Shown: positions 16,996 through 26,430 of the stretch, in pieces
Layout of the letters: the number at the start of each line of letters is the position of its first letter
Position numbering within the stretch: the stretch's first letter is position 1
From: Phycisphaerae bacterium
GTDB taxonomy: Bacteria; Planctomycetota; Phycisphaerae; JAJVII01
NCBI GenBank assembly: GCA_022072085.1
Contig: JAJVII010000018.1
Span: 116,240-180,239, forward strand
DNA: 64,000 bases
Direction of reading: 5' to 3'
Notes under the pieces: generated by a model
Seen by the model: only the letters and a program-made list of their open reading frames with translations
Told to the model about the DNA's origin: nothing
Databases searched by the model: none
Position numbers and translations under genes: made by a program

Positions 16996-19881
16996 ATGAA
17001 ACGCTTCGCAACCGCGGTACTCCTGCTGCTGGTTCCCGCGATGGCCGCCGCTGAGTCGGCCGACCCCGCGGGTCTGCGCAAGAGCACGGGCGTCAACGGG
17101 GGGCTGGCCCTGGACATCGGCGCGAAGGACACCGCCCTGCCCCAGGCGCTGGCCGGGGGCAGCGCCCTCTATGTGCAGGTGCTCCAGCCGGACGTGGTGC
17201 TGGCTGCCCGGTGGGGCGCGGATCTGTCGGCCGGCGAATTGCGCGAGCAACTCGGCGTGCGGTCAGCCGCCTTCAACGCCGACGACTACGGCAGCAACCT
17301 GTTCAACCTGGTCGTCGTCGAGGACCCGGCGGCGCTGGGCAAGGCCACGCTGGCCGACCTGGTCCGCATCCTCGTGCCCCGCGGGTGGCTGGCCTGCGTC
17401 GCGGCGCCGGCGGCGCTGGCGGACGAAGCGAAGAAACTCGGCCTGGCCGTCGAACCGGCGGCCGGGTTTGCCCTGCTCTGCCGCAAGCCGGCTGAGCCGG
17501 TGGGCTGGAAGATCTGCGACAACCTGAAGTGGCGGGGCGGCCCGCGCGGGGCCAACGCGTCGGCCTTCTCCGGCATCGCCGTGGGCAGCGGCAAGCTGTT
17601 CTATCGCGAGCGCATGGAAGTGGACGGCGACTTCTCGCCCAGCGGACGGTCGCAGTTCTTCGCCCGCGACGCGTATAACGGCCGCGTGGCCTGGTCCTTC
17701 GAGGAGACACTGGGCTTCAACCCCGGGTGGGGCGCTAACTTCGCGCCGCGGCAGAAGGGCATGGCCGCCGACGAGAAGGGCCGGCTGTTCACGACCACCG
17801 CCGACGGCAAATTCGTCTGCCTGGACGCCGAGACCGGCAAACACAAGTTCGACCTGATCCCCGCGAACGTGAACGCCAAGGTCGGCATCGCCGTCCGCGG
17901 CGTGCAGGTCTACAACAACGAGCTGGTGCTGGCCGGCGGGTCGGCGTTCTCGGCCGACGACGGCAGGAAGCTCTGGAGCTTCGACGACGGCGGATATCAG
18001 ATCGTCGGAGAGCGCATGTTCATCCGCAGCGGCCGATGGGGCGAGCAGATCGAGGCCCGCAGCCTGCCCGACGGCAAGGTGCTTTGGACGCACCCCTGCC
18101 CGCGCGGGCAGGGCATCGGCCTGCTGTGCACCTCGACGCGGACGTGCATCGTGCAGACGCGGCCGACCGTGTCGCTGACCGCCCTGGACGCGTCCACCGG
18201 CCAGGAGGTCTGGAGCTACACGCCCGAAGGCGACGAGCGAACCGGGCACGGCTTCACCGTCTCCGGCGACAAGATCTACGTCCACTACTCCAAGAAGGGG
18301 GTGAAACAGGATTACTTCTTCACACGGCTGTCGCCGGCCGACGGCAAGGTCGAGCAGGACGACTTCGGCGCCCCGGGCAAGATGTGGGCCGGCGGATGCT
18401 GGGGGCCCTTCGTCGTCGGCGACTACATGGTGTATCACCACAACATCTGGCTGGACCTCAAGACGCTTACGCGGACATTCCCCTACCTGGCGCACCCGGC
18501 CTGCTTCACCGGGCAGACGCCCGGCTACAACATGCTCTACAACTTCCCCAGCCGAAAGGGCGGCGTGCTGGAGGGGATCACCGCGATCGCGGCGGCCGAC
18601 ATGGCATTCGACCACGAGCCCGGCGGCAAGGTGCTCGTCAAGCTCGGCGACGCCCAGACCGACGCCGCCCCGACCCAGCCGGGCGACTGGCCCATGTTCC
18701 GCGCCAGCCCCGCCCGCGGCAACGCCGTCGACGCTGACCCCGGCGACGCGCCCGCGAGGAAGTGGGAAGCCAAGATCGGCCTGGGCAAGGCCACCTTCGG
18801 CGTGATGAGCGGCCAGCGGACAGGAGTCACCCAGCCGGTCTGCGCCTACGGGCTGGCCGTCGTCGCCGACATCGACGCCCAGCGGATCGTCGCCCTGGAC
18901 CAGGCGACCGGCGCGACCAGGTGGACCTACGCCGTCGGCAGCCGCGTGGACTTCCCGCCGACGCTCTACAACGGCCTCTGCCTGTTCGCCGCCAAGGACG
19001 GCTGGGTCTACTGCCTGAACGCCCGCACCGGCGCGCCGGCCTGGAAGCTGCTGATCGCCCCCAGCCCCAGGTTGGTCGGCGGGCAGGAGAAGCTCGAATC
19101 GCAGTGGCCGTCGGCCGGCGACGTGCTGATCGCCGACGGCGTCGGCTACGCGAGCGTCGGGATCGGCTCGTCGCTGATGGGCGGCATCCGGGCGGTGGCC
19201 TTCAAGCCGGCGACCGGCGAGGTGATCTGGGCCCGCTGCTACCACGGCCAGCTCAGCGAGATACAGGACCGCCAGCTCCGCAACGGCATGTTCGTGTGGG
19301 CCGGGGGCAAGGCCCCGGTCCAGGCCGGCAGCCTCACGCTGGACCGCGCCACCGGCGAGCAGACCCGCGGCGGGGGCGGCGTCGGCGTACTCAACCCCGA
19401 GGCCATGGACGACTACCTTGCCTACGGCGACAGCGTCTGCCGCACCAACGAGGACCGCGCCGCCGACCTGCTGGAAGACGGCCGCCTCCGCGGGCGGACC
19501 CTCGCGTTCTCCAAGGACATCGCCGTCGCCTACACGATGAGCTGGGGCGGCGAAAGCTGGGACGCCAAGAGTAACAGGGGCATCCCGACGACGCTGACAC
19601 TAAGCGCCGCCCGCGAGCCGAAGAAGACCCTCTGGACCAGCGAGCCGATCGAGCTGGTCGTGGACGACATCGTGCTGACGCCCAAACGGGCCTACTGCGT
19701 CGGCCACCACCAGCGCATCGCCAAGCCGCCGGAGATGTGGATCGTTTCGCCCGAGGACGGCAAGGTCGTCGCCACGGTCGCCATCGACGGCTTCCCGTCG
19801 TTCAACGGCATGTCGGCCTGCGGGAATCGGCTGTTCGTCTCCACCCGCGACGGCCGCGTGATATGTTACGAAGGCAAGTGA
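16996..19881 (+). CDS. Secreted PQQ-type beta-propeller protein with N-terminal methyltransferase-like region
   Basis: I choose the ATG at 16996 because AAAGGA lies eight bases upstream; the ATG at 16987 overlaps that site. The product is 961 residues with a signal peptide MKRFATAVLLLLVPAMAAAE. Residues about 15-150 resemble a Rossmann methyltransferase fold without catalytic detail: ALYVQVLQPDVVLAARWGAD, FNLVVVEDPAALG, then a glycine-poor loop. From about 170 onward there are PQQ/pyrrolo-quinoline-type propeller repeats such as DAYNGRVAWSFEE, CLDAETGKHKFDL, ALDASTGQEVWSY and ALDQATGATRWTY. No dehydrogenase Cys pair is evident, so a redox role is not indicated. It probably works at the cell surface with the two upstream propellers. 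Confidence 0.82.
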   Translation: MKRFATAVLLLLVPAMAAAESADPAGLRKSTGVNGGLALDIGAKDTALPQALAGGSALYVQVLQPDVVLAARWGADLSAGELREQLGVRSAAFNADDYGSNLFNLVVVEDPAALGKATLADLVRILVPRGWLACVAAPAALADEAKKLGLAVEPAAGFALLCRKPAEPVGWKICDNLKWRGGPRGANASAFSGIAVGSGKLFYRERMEVDGDFSPSGRSQFFARDAYNGRVAWSFEETLGFNPGWGANFAPRQKGMAADEKGRLFTTTADGKFVCLDAETGKHKFDLIPANVNAKVGIAVRGVQVYNNELVLAGGSAFSADDGRKLWSFDDGGYQIVGERMFIRSGRWGEQIEARSLPDGKVLWTHPCPRGQGIGLLCTSTRTCIVQTRPTVSLTALDASTGQEVWSYTPEGDERTGHGFTVSGDKIYVHYSKKGVKQDYFFTRLSPADGKVEQDDFGAPGKMWAGGCWGPFVVGDYMVYHHNIWLDLKTLTRTFPYLAHPACFTGQTPGYNMLYNFPSRKGGVLEGITAIAAADMAFDHEPGGKVLVKLGDAQTDAAPTQPGDWPMFRASPARGNAVDADPGDAPARKWEAKIGLGKATFGVMSGQRTGVTQPVCAYGLAVVADIDAQRIVALDQATGATRWTYAVGSRVDFPPTLYNGLCLFAAKDGWVYCLNARTGAPAWKLLIAPSPRLVGGQEKLESQWPSAGDVLIADGVGYASVGIGSSLMGGIRAVAFKPATGEVIWARCYHGQLSEIQDRQLRNGMFVWAGGKAPVQAGSLTLDRATGEQTRGGGGVGVLNPEAMDDYLAYGDSVCRTNEDRAADLLEDGRLRGRTLAFSKDIAVAYTMSWGGESWDAKSNRGIPTTLTLSAAREPKKTLWTSEPIELVVDDIVLTPKRAYCVGHHQRIAKPPEMWIVSPEDGKVVATVAIDGFPSFNGMSACGNRLFVSTRDGRVICYEGK

Positions 19882-19918
19882 CCGCCGCACCGACTCTAAC
19901 CGCGAGGTTCCGCAGCGC

Positions 19919-21118
19919 ATGAACACCTGGATCGCCGTGCCCACGTACTGGACGCACCCGACGACTTCGCCGGGCCCCGAGACGACCGTCTTCGACCACC
20001 CCACGCCTCTGGACGAGGACGGGACGCTCGTCCGGACGCTGGAGTCGTTCGTCGGCCTCAACGGCGAGTTCCAGGTGATCGTCGTCGCCGCCGCCGCCCA
20101 CGCGAGCCTGGGCGACGCGGTTCACCAGAAGGTCCGCTCGCTGATCGCCCCGTTGGCCCGCCGCCTGTCGCTGGTGCTGGCCTCGCCGGCAAACCTGGAC
20201 GCGATCAACGGCCGCCTGCCCGAGCCGATCCTGGCGCTGAACAGCTACGGCAACATCCGCAATGTGCAGCTCGCGGTCCCCCTGGCCGCCGGCGCCGACG
20301 TCGTCGTGGGCATCGACGACGACGAGCTGGTCCAGGACGCGGACTTCCTGGCCAAGGTCGAGCGGTTCATCGGACGCAAGTTCCGCGGCGTGACGGTCGC
20401 GGGGATGGCCGGCCCATACTACGACCGCGCGGGCAACTACCAGCTCCCCGACGGCGACGCGCTGGCGAGTGAGCCCAACATCTTCCTCAAGAAGAACCAC
20501 TTCATGAACGAGGCCCTGAAGCGCGTGATGGAGCCGCCCTGCCCCGAGGGGCTGGTGCGGTCCAACGTCGCCTTCGGCGGCAACATGTGCATGTCGCGCG
20601 ACACGATCGCCGCCGCCTGCCACGACCCCTACATCCCGCGCGGCGAGGACTACGACTATGTCCTGAACGCCGCGATGGCCGGGGCGACCTTCTTCTTCCA
20701 ACCGGCGATGGCCATCCTGCACCTGCCGCCGGACTCCACCGGCCCGCAGGCCGCCGACAAGCCCAGCAAGCTGATCGCCGACATCCGGCGGTTCATCTAC
20801 ATGCAGGAGAAGGTCCGCCGCCACCGCCGCGACTTCCCGGCCGAGGCCCTGGACCTGGCCCGCTTCAAGCCCTACCCCGCGCCCTACCTCGACCCCGAAG
20901 TCGACCTGCACGCCGCCGCCGTCGAGGCGATCCGAAGGAAGTATCCGCACCTTGTCGGCGAACTGTCGCCGAAGAAGCTGGCCGACGACGCCGTCGCGAC
21001 CGCCCGCGTCAAGGCCGCCGAGTTCTTCAACTATCGCGTGAAGTGGCGCAAGGCGACGGCCGCCCTGGCCGACGACGCCGGCGCGCCGACCGTCGTCGAT
21101 TCGTTCCGCGTGGCGTAG
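19919..21118 (+). CDS. GT-A-fold glycosyltransferase-like protein (family 2 type)
   Basis: The 399-residue protein lacks a signal peptide, so it should act in the cytoplasm or at the inner face of the membrane. Residues 1-60 form an N-terminal beta-strand and loop (MNTWIAVPTYWTHP). GIDDDE at 131-136 matches the Asp-x-Asp nucleotide-sugar motif of GT-A enzymes. The later RGEDYDYVLNAAMAG segment matches the GED acceptor-side motif. The start ATG lies 37 bases after the PQQ-propeller gene. Sugar donor and acceptor are unknown. It may glycosylate a surface polymer linked to the neighbouring secreted proteins. Confidence 0.72.
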   Translation: MNTWIAVPTYWTHPTTSPGPETTVFDHPTPLDEDGTLVRTLESFVGLNGEFQVIVVAAAAHASLGDAVHQKVRSLIAPLARRLSLVLASPANLDAINGRLPEPILALNSYGNIRNVQLAVPLAAGADVVVGIDDDELVQDADFLAKVERFIGRKFRGVTVAGMAGPYYDRAGNYQLPDGDALASEPNIFLKKNHFMNEALKRVMEPPCPEGLVRSNVAFGGNMCMSRDTIAAACHDPYIPRGEDYDYVLNAAMAGATFFFQPAMAILHLPPDSTGPQAADKPSKLIADIRRFIYMQEKVRRHRRDFPAEALDLARFKPYPAPYLDPEVDLHAAAVEAIRRKYPHLVGELSPKKLADDAVATARVKAAEFFNYRVKWRKATAALADDAGAPTVVDSFRVA

Positions 21119-21158
21119 AAGGGGAATTGCCAACCGTCAGTCGAAGTCTCGCGCCGGC

Positions 21159-22163
21159 TCAAATCTTCGCGACCGTTTCCCACTTGCCCGACTTGCTGGA
21201 GGCGTAGATCGCCTCCATGATCGCGACCGCGTCGGCGGCCGCCGCCAGGTCGTCGGCCAGTTCCGTGGGCGTCACTTCGCCCTTGATCGTCGCAACCAGC
21301 CGGGCCAGTTGCGTCGGCTTCTGGTCGCCCGGGGCGACGGGCACGGGTTCGGTCTTGGGTCGGCCGACCGCGAGGTCGCCGATCTTGGGATCGTTGTAGA
21401 TCGTGCCGGTGCTGCCGGTGATCTCCAGCCCCCCGATGCCGCCGGTCTGGACCCACGACGCCTCGACCGTGCCCAGCACGCCGCTGGCGAACTCGAGCAG
21501 GGCGATGCCACAGTCATCGACGGCCGGGTAGACGCCGCTGGCGTTGCCGATTCGGCCCATCACGCGGCTGACCGGGCCCAGCAGCGACCGCAGGGCGTGG
21601 ACGGCGTGCGTGCCCATGTCCATCATGGCCCCGCCGCCAGCCAGCGCCGGGTCGTGGAACCAGGCCAGGTCGGGCGAGTGGAACCACTTGCCGTAGGCGG
21701 CGTGGTGGGCGTTGCGGAACCGGGCGTGGGTTACCTTGCCGATCGCGCCCTCGGCCAGCAGCTTGGCGACGCCGCGGATGATCGGGCGGAAGGGCTGGAA
21801 ATACCCCATGTGGACCGGTGTCTTGTGCTTGCGGATCAGGGCCATCGCGGCGGCCGCGTCGGCGACGGTCGTGGTGAAGGGCTTCTCGCAGAAGACCGCC
21901 TTGCCCGAGGGGACCGCGGCCTTGAGCAGCGGCAGGTGCCGCGTGTTCTCGGCGCAGATGATGAAGCCCTGGATGTCGGCCCGGCCGATCGTGGCGGCCA
22001 GGTCGTCGGTGTATTCGGCGCCGAACTCCGCGGCGTATCGCCGCCCGCGGTCGGGCACGTCATCCCAGATCGCGACGACCTTGCAGTCGTCGCGCCCGGC
22101 GGCGTCCTTGAGGTAGCCCTTGGTGTGGATGTGCGCCGCCGACAGCAGTGCGAGATTGATCAC
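21159..22163 (-). CDS. Gfo/Idh/MocA-family oxidoreductase
   Basis: The start is a GTG at 22163, with AAGGAG seven bases upstream. The 334-residue protein has the family layout: an N-terminal Rossmann domain, the FCEKPFTTTVADA motif with the catalytic-region EKP, and a C-terminal alpha/beta dimerisation domain. The N-terminus NLALLSAAHIHTKGY has an unusual glycine-poor dinucleotide loop, so cofactor binding may differ from the norm. Members reduce or oxidise sugars, inositols or amino sugars with NAD(P). It lies 32 bases downstream of another family member on the same strand, and the two probably form one operon. Confidence 0.88.
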   Translation of the reverse strand: MINLALLSAAHIHTKGYLKDAAGRDDCKVVAIWDDVPDRGRRYAAEFGAEYTDDLAATIGRADIQGFIICAENTRHLPLLKAAVPSGKAVFCEKPFTTTVADAAAAMALIRKHKTPVHMGYFQPFRPIIRGVAKLLAEGAIGKVTHARFRNAHHAAYGKWFHSPDLAWFHDPALAGGGAMMDMGTHAVHALRSLLGPVSRVMGRIGNASGVYPAVDDCGIALLEFASGVLGTVEASWVQTGGIGGLEITGSTGTIYNDPKIGDLAVGRPKTEPVPVAPGDQKPTQLARLVATIKGEVTPTELADDLAAAADAVAIMEAIYASSKSGKWETVAKI

Positions 22164-22195
22164 GGTCAGGCTCCTTCACGGTCCGGTGGCGTCGG

Positions 22196-23245
22196 TCACA
22201 TCGCGACCTTGACTTCCTTGCCCGTGGCCGCGGACTTGTAGAGCGATTCGAGAATCGACACGACGGCCAGCGACTGCTCCGCGGGCACCGGCGACTTGTC
22301 GCCGCCCAGGACGGCCTGGGCGAAGACGCGGCACTCCTGCTCGTGGCCGGGCGGGGCGTTCTTGGGCGTGTAGGCGATCTTCGTGTCGGTCAGCACGCGG
22401 TTGGACTCGCCGATGATCTCCATCTCCGGCCACATCGCCCCGGCCTTGGTGCCGAAGACGCTGCACCGCATCGTCGGGTCCTTCTCGTTGAGCATGAACG
22501 AGCACTCCAGGCTCAGGGCGGCGCCGTTGGCGAACCGCACGAAGCCGGCCGCGAAGTCCTCCACGTCGAACTTCTTGCGGTCGTACTCGCCCCATTGGTT
22601 CATCAGCTTGGGGTTCCTGCCGAGCTTGTCGCAGGTCACGCCGGTGACGCTGACGGGCTTGAAGTTCTCCATCAGGTGCATCGTCAGGTCCAGGATGTGC
22701 ACGCCGATGTCGATGCAGGGCCCGCCGCCGGCGACCTTCTTCTGGATGAAGTTGCCCCAGCCGGGCACCTGGCGTCGGCGGTTGGCCCACGCCCGGGCGA
22801 AGTAGACTTCGCCCAGCGTCCCGCCGCCCAGCAGCGCCTTGAGCGCCAGGCTCGGGGCGACGAACCGCTGGTGCTGGGCGCACATGAGCATCTTCCTGGA
22901 CTTGTCGCGGGCGGCGATCATCTTCTTGACCTCGGCCGTGGTGATCGCCAGCGGCTTCTCGCAGAGCACGTGCTTGCCGGCGCGCAGCGCCGCGACGGTC
23001 ATCGGCATGTGGTAGGCGTTGGGCGTGCAGATATCGACCGCATCAACGTCCTTCATCGCCAGCACCCTGCGGTAGTCGGTCTCGGTGCGCGGAATCTGAT
23101 ATTCCTCCGCCGCCTTCTTGACCGCGTCGGCCCGAACGTCGCAGGCGGCCACGATCTCGGCTTCCGATATGTTGCGGTAACCCCGCAGGTGCGCTCCGGC
23201 GATCCCGCCGGTCCCGAGGATTGCGATGCGAAGCTTCCTGGCCAT
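22196..23245 (-). CDS. Gfo/Idh/MocA-family oxidoreductase
   Basis: The ATG at 23245 is preceded by GGAG at nine bases and gives MARKLRIAILGTGGIAGAHL, a standard dinucleotide-binding start. The open frame to 23341 is upstream noise. The protein is 349 residues. It carries GTGGIAG, CEKPLAITTAE, the C-terminal domain with SLECSFMLNEKD, and a conserved acidic and His-containing active region (GPCIDIGVHILDL). It probably oxidises or reduces a sugar derivative with NAD(P). It is distinct from its downstream neighbour, whose cofactor loop is atypical. Confidence 0.92.
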   Translation of the reverse strand: MARKLRIAILGTGGIAGAHLRGYRNISEAEIVAACDVRADAVKKAAEEYQIPRTETDYRRVLAMKDVDAVDICTPNAYHMPMTVAALRAGKHVLCEKPLAITTAEVKKMIAARDKSRKMLMCAQHQRFVAPSLALKALLGGGTLGEVYFARAWANRRRQVPGWGNFIQKKVAGGGPCIDIGVHILDLTMHLMENFKPVSVTGVTCDKLGRNPKLMNQWGEYDRKKFDVEDFAAGFVRFANGAALSLECSFMLNEKDPTMRCSVFGTKAGAMWPEMEIIGESNRVLTDTKIAYTPKNAPPGHEQECRVFAQAVLGGDKSPVPAEQSLAVVSILESLYKSAATGKEVKVAM

Positions 23246-23365
23246 CGTGCTGATCTCCGTTGAGAGTGGGTCGGTCGAACGGGCAAAGACAAAGTTCGGT
23301 GGAGTATACCGCGTCGAGAGGCGAACGCAATCCGGTCGCAAGCCGGGCGGGCCGCGGCCGGATTC

Positions 23366-23929
23366 TCAGTCCCTGGCGCTGCTGGGGATCAGCTTCTCGA
23401 TTTCCGGGGAGAACTCGGCCGCGTCGCCGACGCGGATGCCGCGCCGGGCGAACTGGCCGCCGCGGACCTCCAGCGCGAACTGGGCGTCGGCCGTCGCTGG
23501 GTAGCGGACCAGGTAGGCCTCGGGCGTGTCGGGCGGCTCGACCTTCATGGTGTGGATCGTCACGATCTTCCGCTGTGCGTTGATGAACGCGATGTCGATG
23601 TCGAACAGGCAGCGGCGCATCACGAAGACCATGTCGTCCTTCGGCCGCTCGGCCGGGTAGACGAAGAGCATCCCGGCGTCGTCGGCCATGCGGGCCCGCC
23701 CGCTCAGCCCTCGGTAGCGGGAGACGTCGTCGGCGGCCACCTCGACGACGAAGCGGCTGGGGCCGATCGCGACGGTGTAGGCCGGGCCCGCCTCCATGTG
23801 CCTCAGCCGCCACCAGCCGCCCGCGCCCAGCAGCAGGAGCAGGACCAGCCCGCCGCCCAGCCAGACCCGCCGACGCACCCGCCGCCGGGCGATCCGCCGC
23901 CGCGTTCTCAGGATGCGTGGAAGCGCCAT
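23366..23929 (-). CDS. DUF192 family membrane-anchored protein
   Basis: The 187-residue protein begins with an Arg-rich segment and one membrane helix (residues about 22-40, VWLGGGLVLLLLLGAGGWW). A DUF192 domain follows: RYRGLSGRARMADDAGMLFV, VFVMRRCLFDIDIAFINAQR and VTIHTMKVEP. The family is a small beta-barrel of unknown activity found near the envelope. Here the usual Trp-Met-Lys-Asn patch reads VMRRCLFDID, so it is a divergent member. It is divergently oriented to the phosphatase gene, and 157 bases separate them. Confidence 0.85.
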   Translation of the reverse strand: MALPRILRTRRRIARRRVRRRVWLGGGLVLLLLLGAGGWWRLRHMEAGPAYTVAIGPSRFVVEVAADDVSRYRGLSGRARMADDAGMLFVYPAERPKDDMVFVMRRCLFDIDIAFINAQRKIVTIHTMKVEPPDTPEAYLVRYPATADAQFALEVRGGQFARRGIRVGDAAEFSPEIEKLIPSSARD

Positions 23930-24086
23930 GGGGTCATTGTATCAGTCCCGGGCGCCGCATGCAGGGGGCGGCACGGCTGCGGCGCAGGGAATTAGAAATA
24001 AACCGCCCCGCGCAATCTTCCGACAAGACTGGAGACAGATCGCACCGTCGATGCCGCCCTGTCCAGGGGCCTATTGCGAGATTCTG

Positions 24087-25280
24087 ATGTCCGCCGAAAT
24101 CGGCCAGATTCTGCTTCTGAGCGACAATCCCCAGACTGTGGCGTCTCTGGAGGGGGCGCTGAGGCCGGGGCAGTTCCGTCTTCATCCGCTGGACCGCACC
24201 GACCGTCTGGAGCAGCAGATCCCAAGCCTGCTGACGACGGTCGACGCCGCCATCGTGGACGGGACTGCCCCACTCTTTTCCAACGGACGCCTGGAGAAGG
24301 TCCTCACGCTGCTGGACAACAACCAGCTCGGCGCGGTCGTGCTCTACAATCCGGCCGGTCCGGCGCCGGCCTTCGCGGGCCACCTGCCGCTGGCCTGGAC
24401 CGTCGCCGTCGACAACACCCGCCAGCTCGCCGCGACGCTGAAGGTCATCGCGGGCTACCAGCAGGTCGTCCGCCAGCTCCACCGCGAGATCAAGCTCTTC
24501 CAGCGCCTGGACGCCAGGCTGAGCGGGCAGTTCAACGAGATCGACGAGGAGATGCGGCTGGCCAGCCGAATCCAGCGGGACTTCCTGCCCAAGCAGCTCC
24601 CGGCCGTCGGGCCGGTGCAGTTCGCGACGCTCTATCGCCCGGCCAGTTGGGTCAGCGGCGACATCTACGACGTGTTCCGGCTGGACGAGAAGCACGTGGG
24701 CTTCTACGTCGCCGACGCGGTCGGCCACGGCATGCCGGCGGCCCTGCTGACGATGTTCATCAAGCGGTCGATGGAGACCAAGCAGATCAACCCGCAGGGC
24801 TACCAGCTTCTCTCGCCGGCCCAGACGATGGGCGTGCTCAACCGGGCGCTGCTGGAGGCGTCGCTGTCGACGACGCAGTTCACCACGGCCATCTACGCGA
24901 TCGTGAACATCGAGACGCTCGAGGTGCGCTTCTCGCGCGGCGGGCATCCGCACCCCCTCTGGCTGCACGCCGACGGCACGACCACCGAGCCGGAGGTCGG
25001 CGGCGGGCTGCTGGGCGTGTTCGACGACACGGAGTTCGAGCTGGGGACGGTGCAACTGGCCCCCGGCGACAAGTTCATCCTCTACAGCGACGGGCTGGAG
25101 ACGGTGTTCGTGGAGGAAGGCCAGGTCACCAGCGAACTCTACCGCGAACGGATCACGGCCATGCGCCACCTGCCGGCCGCCCACATGCTCCAGCAGATGG
25201 TCCAGGAGATGGACCGCCAGGCCGGCTCCCTCAACCCCCGCGACGACGTCACCCTGGTCGTGATGGACGTCGCCGGCTGA
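24087..25280 (+). CDS. PP2C-type serine/threonine phosphatase (SpoIIE/RsbU family) with N-terminal receiver-like domain
   Basis: The start MSAEIGQILLLSDNPQTV at 24087 opens a receiver-like fold; the frame continues upstream to 23796 with no protein-like content. ATG 24051 is a possible alternative. The product is 397 residues. Residues 1-130 look like a degenerate response-regulator receiver. A helical linker follows with MRLASRIQRDFLPKQLP, the RsbU/SpoIIE joint. The phosphatase domain has WVSGDIYDVFRLD, FYVADAVGHGMPAALL, ILYSDGLETVF and NPRDDVTLVVMD, the metal-binding aspartates of PP2C enzymes. The likely role is dephosphorylation of an anti-sigma-factor antagonist in a partner-switch pathway. 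No kinase or antagonist gene is adjacent. Confidence 0.93.
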   Translation: MSAEIGQILLLSDNPQTVASLEGALRPGQFRLHPLDRTDRLEQQIPSLLTTVDAAIVDGTAPLFSNGRLEKVLTLLDNNQLGAVVLYNPAGPAPAFAGHLPLAWTVAVDNTRQLAATLKVIAGYQQVVRQLHREIKLFQRLDARLSGQFNEIDEEMRLASRIQRDFLPKQLPAVGPVQFATLYRPASWVSGDIYDVFRLDEKHVGFYVADAVGHGMPAALLTMFIKRSMETKQINPQGYQLLSPAQTMGVLNRALLEASLSTTQFTTAIYAIVNIETLEVRFSRGGHPHPLWLHADGTTTEPEVGGGLLGVFDDTEFELGTVQLAPGDKFILYSDGLETVFVEEGQVTSELYRERITAMRHLPAAHMLQQMVQEMDRQAGSLNPRDDVTLVVMDVAG

Positions 25281-25306
25281 CCTCGGAATCCGAACCGCAA
25301 GACGAC

Positions 25307-25333
25307 AAGGCCCCGGCGATTGCCGGGGCCTTT
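25307..25333 (+). terminator. Intrinsic terminator between convergent genes
   Basis: AAGGCCCCGGC and GCCGGGGCCTT form an 11-bp perfect stem around a four-base GATT loop. A short run of T follows on the + strand and A's precede it for the - strand. It sits between the phosphatase (+) and the protease (-), so it can serve both. Confidence 0.8.
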
Positions 25334-25358
25334 GACGTTGATTGAGATGTCGGGTGCG

Positions 25359-26330
25359 TCATCGCATGCGACGGCGCAGGCCGCCCGCCAGCGGCAGGCC
25401 GCCCAGGAGCAGCAGCAGCGTGGCCGGGCCGGGAACGGCGGTCGTTCCGCCGATTTCCAGGTCGTGGCCTTTCTTGCCGCCGCCGCCGCTGCCTTTGCCG
25501 CCACCGCCGCTGGGCGCCGGAATGCCGCCGGTCAAAATCGAGTCGATCCAGTCGGCGTAGGACGAGACGCGGGTCACGCCCATGCCGTCGCCGTAGTCCG
25601 AGTCGATGTTGCGGTCCCAGGCGATGCCGAAAGAGTTGACGCCGACCAGGTAGCTGGTCCCGCCGACGTCGATGAACACGCCGCCGCCGCTGTCGCCGGG
25701 GGCGATCAGGTATTCCAGATTCAGCGGCGTGCTACTGCCGTAGTGGCTGTCGGAGGCCTTGCCGGGGCTGTCGAAGTCGCTCATCAGGATCTTGCTGCCG
25801 CTGCCGCCATAGTAGGCGTCCAGCACGTTCTGGCCGGCGCGCTTCTGCCCGTCGAAAACGGTTGCGCCGGTCAGGCCCGTGCCGGTCATGCCGTAGCCGA
25901 CGAACGTCGCCACCTGGCCCAGTTCGGACGTGCCGGTGTAGAGCTGCGCCGCGGCGATCCCGCTGACCGACGACGACAGGTGAACCAGGGCGATGTCGTT
26001 GCCCGCGCCCAGGTTGCCCTTCCAGGTCGGGTAGGACACCCACTGGTCGGCTGAGTAGGTCGACCCGCCGATGGTGAAGGTCATCGTCGTGACCTTGTCG
26101 GCCATGTGGCCGGCGGTCAGCACCCAGTTCGAGCCGATCAGCGTGCCCGAGCCGATGTAGGCGCCCCCGCGAGCGACCGTGTCGATCCGTCCGACGCTGG
26201 GATACAGGTCGGCCAGGCTCAGATAGGCCGAGTCGCTGCGGTCGGCCCGGATCGTTCCGCCCATCGCCGGCGCGCACGCCCAGACGATTCCCAGGAGGCC
26301 CAGAAGGACCCCTGCCCTCCGCGTATTCAT
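25359..26330 (-). CDS. Secreted trypsin-like serine protease with PEP-CTERM-type tail
   Basis: The start ATG at 26330 follows GGAG by seven bases. The product is 323 residues with a signal peptide MNTRRAGVLLGLLGIVWACA. The S1-family triad is visible as His75 (LTAGHMA), Asp112 (GNDIALVHL) and Ser214 (APGDSGGGVFI). A Gly/Ser/Lys linker then leads to VPGPATLLLLLGGLPLAGGL and a final RRRMR, a VPxP variant of the PEP-CTERM signal. It should therefore be exported and anchored or trimmed by exosortase. A good promoter lies upstream at 26382-26409. Substrates are unknown; processing of other surface proteins is one possibility. Confidence 0.93.
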   Translation of the reverse strand: MNTRRAGVLLGLLGIVWACAPAMGGTIRADRSDSAYLSLADLYPSVGRIDTVARGGAYIGSGTLIGSNWVLTAGHMADKVTTMTFTIGGSTYSADQWVSYPTWKGNLGAGNDIALVHLSSSVSGIAAAQLYTGTSELGQVATFVGYGMTGTGLTGATVFDGQKRAGQNVLDAYYGGSGSKILMSDFDSPGKASDSHYGSSTPLNLEYLIAPGDSGGGVFIDVGGTSYLVGVNSFGIAWDRNIDSDYGDGMGVTRVSSYADWIDSILTGGIPAPSGGGGKGSGGGGKKGHDLEIGGTTAVPGPATLLLLLGGLPLAGGLRRRMR

Positions 26331-26381
26331 GTCCTGTCTCCAAGAGGGGTGAACTGCCCGCAAACGAGGCTCAACCTGATA

Positions 26382-26409
26382 ATTATCGCCTGAAAATGCC
26401 GGTTGTCAA
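26382..26409 (-). promoter_or_regulatory. Sigma-70-type promoter of the protease gene
   Basis: On the minus strand the order is TTGACA, 16 bases, GATAAT, a strong -35/-10 pair. The predicted start site lies about 45 bases upstream of the protease ATG. Confidence 0.6.
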
Positions 26410-26430
26410 ACGGTTCAGGCAACCGGGAAT

